The notes beneath the pieces were generated by a model. It made no database searches. It had not been told where the DNA came from and saw only the letters and a list, made by a program, of their open reading frames with translations. Of a stretch of DNA of 64,000 nt, positions 63,410 through 64,000 are shown piece by piece (position 1 is the stretch's first letter; each line of letters begins with the position of its first letter). Made by a program: the position numbers and the translations under genes. The stretch comes from Acinetobacter lwoffii (GTDB lineage: Bacteria; Pseudomonadota; Gammaproteobacteria; Pseudomonadales; Moraxellaceae): NCBI RefSeq assembly GCF_024129355.1, contig NZ_JAMXXP010000003.1, positions 62,001 to 126,000 of the forward strand. The letters are read 5' to 3'.

Positions 63410-64000
63410 CTATTTATGATTTTTATTGTTTTCAGATTTGTCCTGTTGATCCTTGGTATTTTTATCCTGATCTTGTTTCGATTCATCCTTTTTAGACTGA
63501 GAGTTGCTTTCTGAATCTGTATCTTTGGCATCTTGCTGCTGATCAGCATCACCTTCCTTTGATTGATTATCCTTCATTTTGTTCATCGTATCAGTTGCCA
63601 TCTGTTTCAGTTCAGCGAACTTAACCGAGGCTTCACTGAATAAGTCTGTGATTTTCTGTCTGGTATCTTCAAACTTATGCATGGCTTCATCTTTTAAATT
63701 TGCCATACCTGCCTGCTGATCGGTCTGACCATCTTTAGCATTTTGTTTATCTGACTTGTTAGATGATTTATCTTGAGATGTATGATCCGCTTTGGCCTTT
63801 TTCGTATCATCTGAACCTTGCTCAGCATTTTGCTGGTTGTCAGATTTGCTATGTTTCAGCTCATTCAGAAGCTTTTCACCTTTTTGCAATAGGTCTTCAC
63901 CGATCGCAATCGCTTTGGCTTTTAAGTCATCCATCTTAAAGCTTTCAGTTTTTTTAGCGGACTGATTCTCTTGAGAACTGTCTTTTTGCGCTGATTGCTC
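63410..64000 (-). CDS. Highly hydrophilic low-complexity protein (5' part outside the window)
   Basis: At least 196 residues; the frame stays open to the window edge (upstream codons read EQSAQKDSSQENQSAKK and more before ATG 63934), so the true start is outside. Composition is extreme: Asp, Lys, Gln, Ser and Asn make up most of it (KDESKQDQDKNTKDQQDKSE), with one more ordinary helix (EAMHKFEDTRQKITDLFSEA). No cysteine or tryptophan. It may be a disordered, desiccation- or stress-related protein, or a surface or phasin-like protein; no function can be given. Confidence 0.7.
   Translation of the reverse strand, partial: EQSAQKDSSQENQSAKKTESFKMDDLKAKAIAIGEDLLQKGEKLLNELKHSKSDNQQNAEQGSDDTKKAKADHTSQDKSSNKSDKQNAKDGQTDQQAGMANLKDEAMHKFEDTRQKITDLFSEASVKFAELKQMATDTMNKMKDNQSKEGDADQQQDAKDTDSESNSQSKKDESKQDQDKNTKDQQDKSENNKNHK

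Noticed and set aside
1-64000. Search for insertion sequences, prophage genes, integrases, toxin-antitoxin pairs and defence systems
   Set aside because: No transposase, integrase, phage structural gene, restriction enzyme or Cas protein was recognised in any frame.

Overview
The window is a chromosomal segment of an Acinetobacter-like gammaproteobacterium. This rests on the mix of genes, not on a database search. It has an AdeK-type outer-membrane efflux channel, a pilGHIJ-chpA chemosensory operon without pilK or chpB, a signal-less YkuD protein like the cell-wall recycling enzyme ElsL, a short entericidin, and several small proteins of the Acinetobacter type. Coding density is high and the DNA is moderately AT-rich. 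I see no insertion sequence, prophage, integron or CRISPR array.

Layout. 1-1.07 kb: 3' end of an adeK-like gene and its terminator. 1.1-10.3 kb: housekeeping and hypothetical genes (two tandem YbjQ proteins, DUF1345, DUF2505, a GNAT enzyme, a 7TM GGDEF cyclase, FKBP isomerase, MgtC, YaeQ, a COG0523 GTPase). 10.6-17.6 kb: metabolic and regulatory genes, namely an MhpA-like hydroxylase, a GST, an HcaR-like LysR gene broken by two lesions, an MFS pump, its TetR regulator with a perfect palindromic operator, and a thioesterase. 17.8-28.9 kb: mostly transport (patatin lipoprotein, ChrA, AgcS, GltS, nitroreductase, Bcr/CflA pump, YccS-like protein). 28.9-33.1 kb: a Fur-box-preceded PepSY/flavoreductase fusion, YdcF and a DUF2750-like protein. 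33.1-34.1 kb: eight tRNA genes (four Val, four Asp) in one array behind a consensus promoter. 34.5-38.0 kb: ElsL-like enzyme, YbaN, DUF1853, entericidin and DapE. 38.1-46.6 kb: the twitching-motility chemosensory operon pilG-pilH-pilI-pilJ-chpA-chpC-like, on the minus strand. 46.9-53.7 kb: a DUF4124 coiled-coil protein, an RND adaptor and pump without an outer-membrane partner, and proS. 53.7-60.1 kb: a four-gene minus-strand operon of exported proteins. 60.3-64 kb: dcd, a LysE exporter, Mrp/ApbC and the 3' part of a highly hydrophilic protein.

The least understood part is the four-gene operon at 53.7-60.1 kb. All four products are exported. They share an N-terminal motif around L-S-x-x-x-G-Q/E-x just after the signal peptide, of the kind seen in DUF6160-type proteins, and then diverge completely in length and sequence. 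Every cysteine outside the signal peptides lies in a close pair (4-8 residues apart), and two of the four proteins end in the same N-C-x-G-G-x(3-4)-C motif at the extreme C terminus. This looks like a co-secreted, disulphide-stapled surface assembly. Acinetobacter genes named FilA-FilF ('putative pilus assembly') may be the same family, but I recall that only loosely.

Other points of interest are the fresh-looking LysR pseudogene, a compensatory base pair in one tRNA-Asp copy, a Gly/Arg/Glu-rich periplasmic loop in the PepSY reductase, the lack of methylation enzymes in the Pil-Chp operon, and several strong palindromes between genes.
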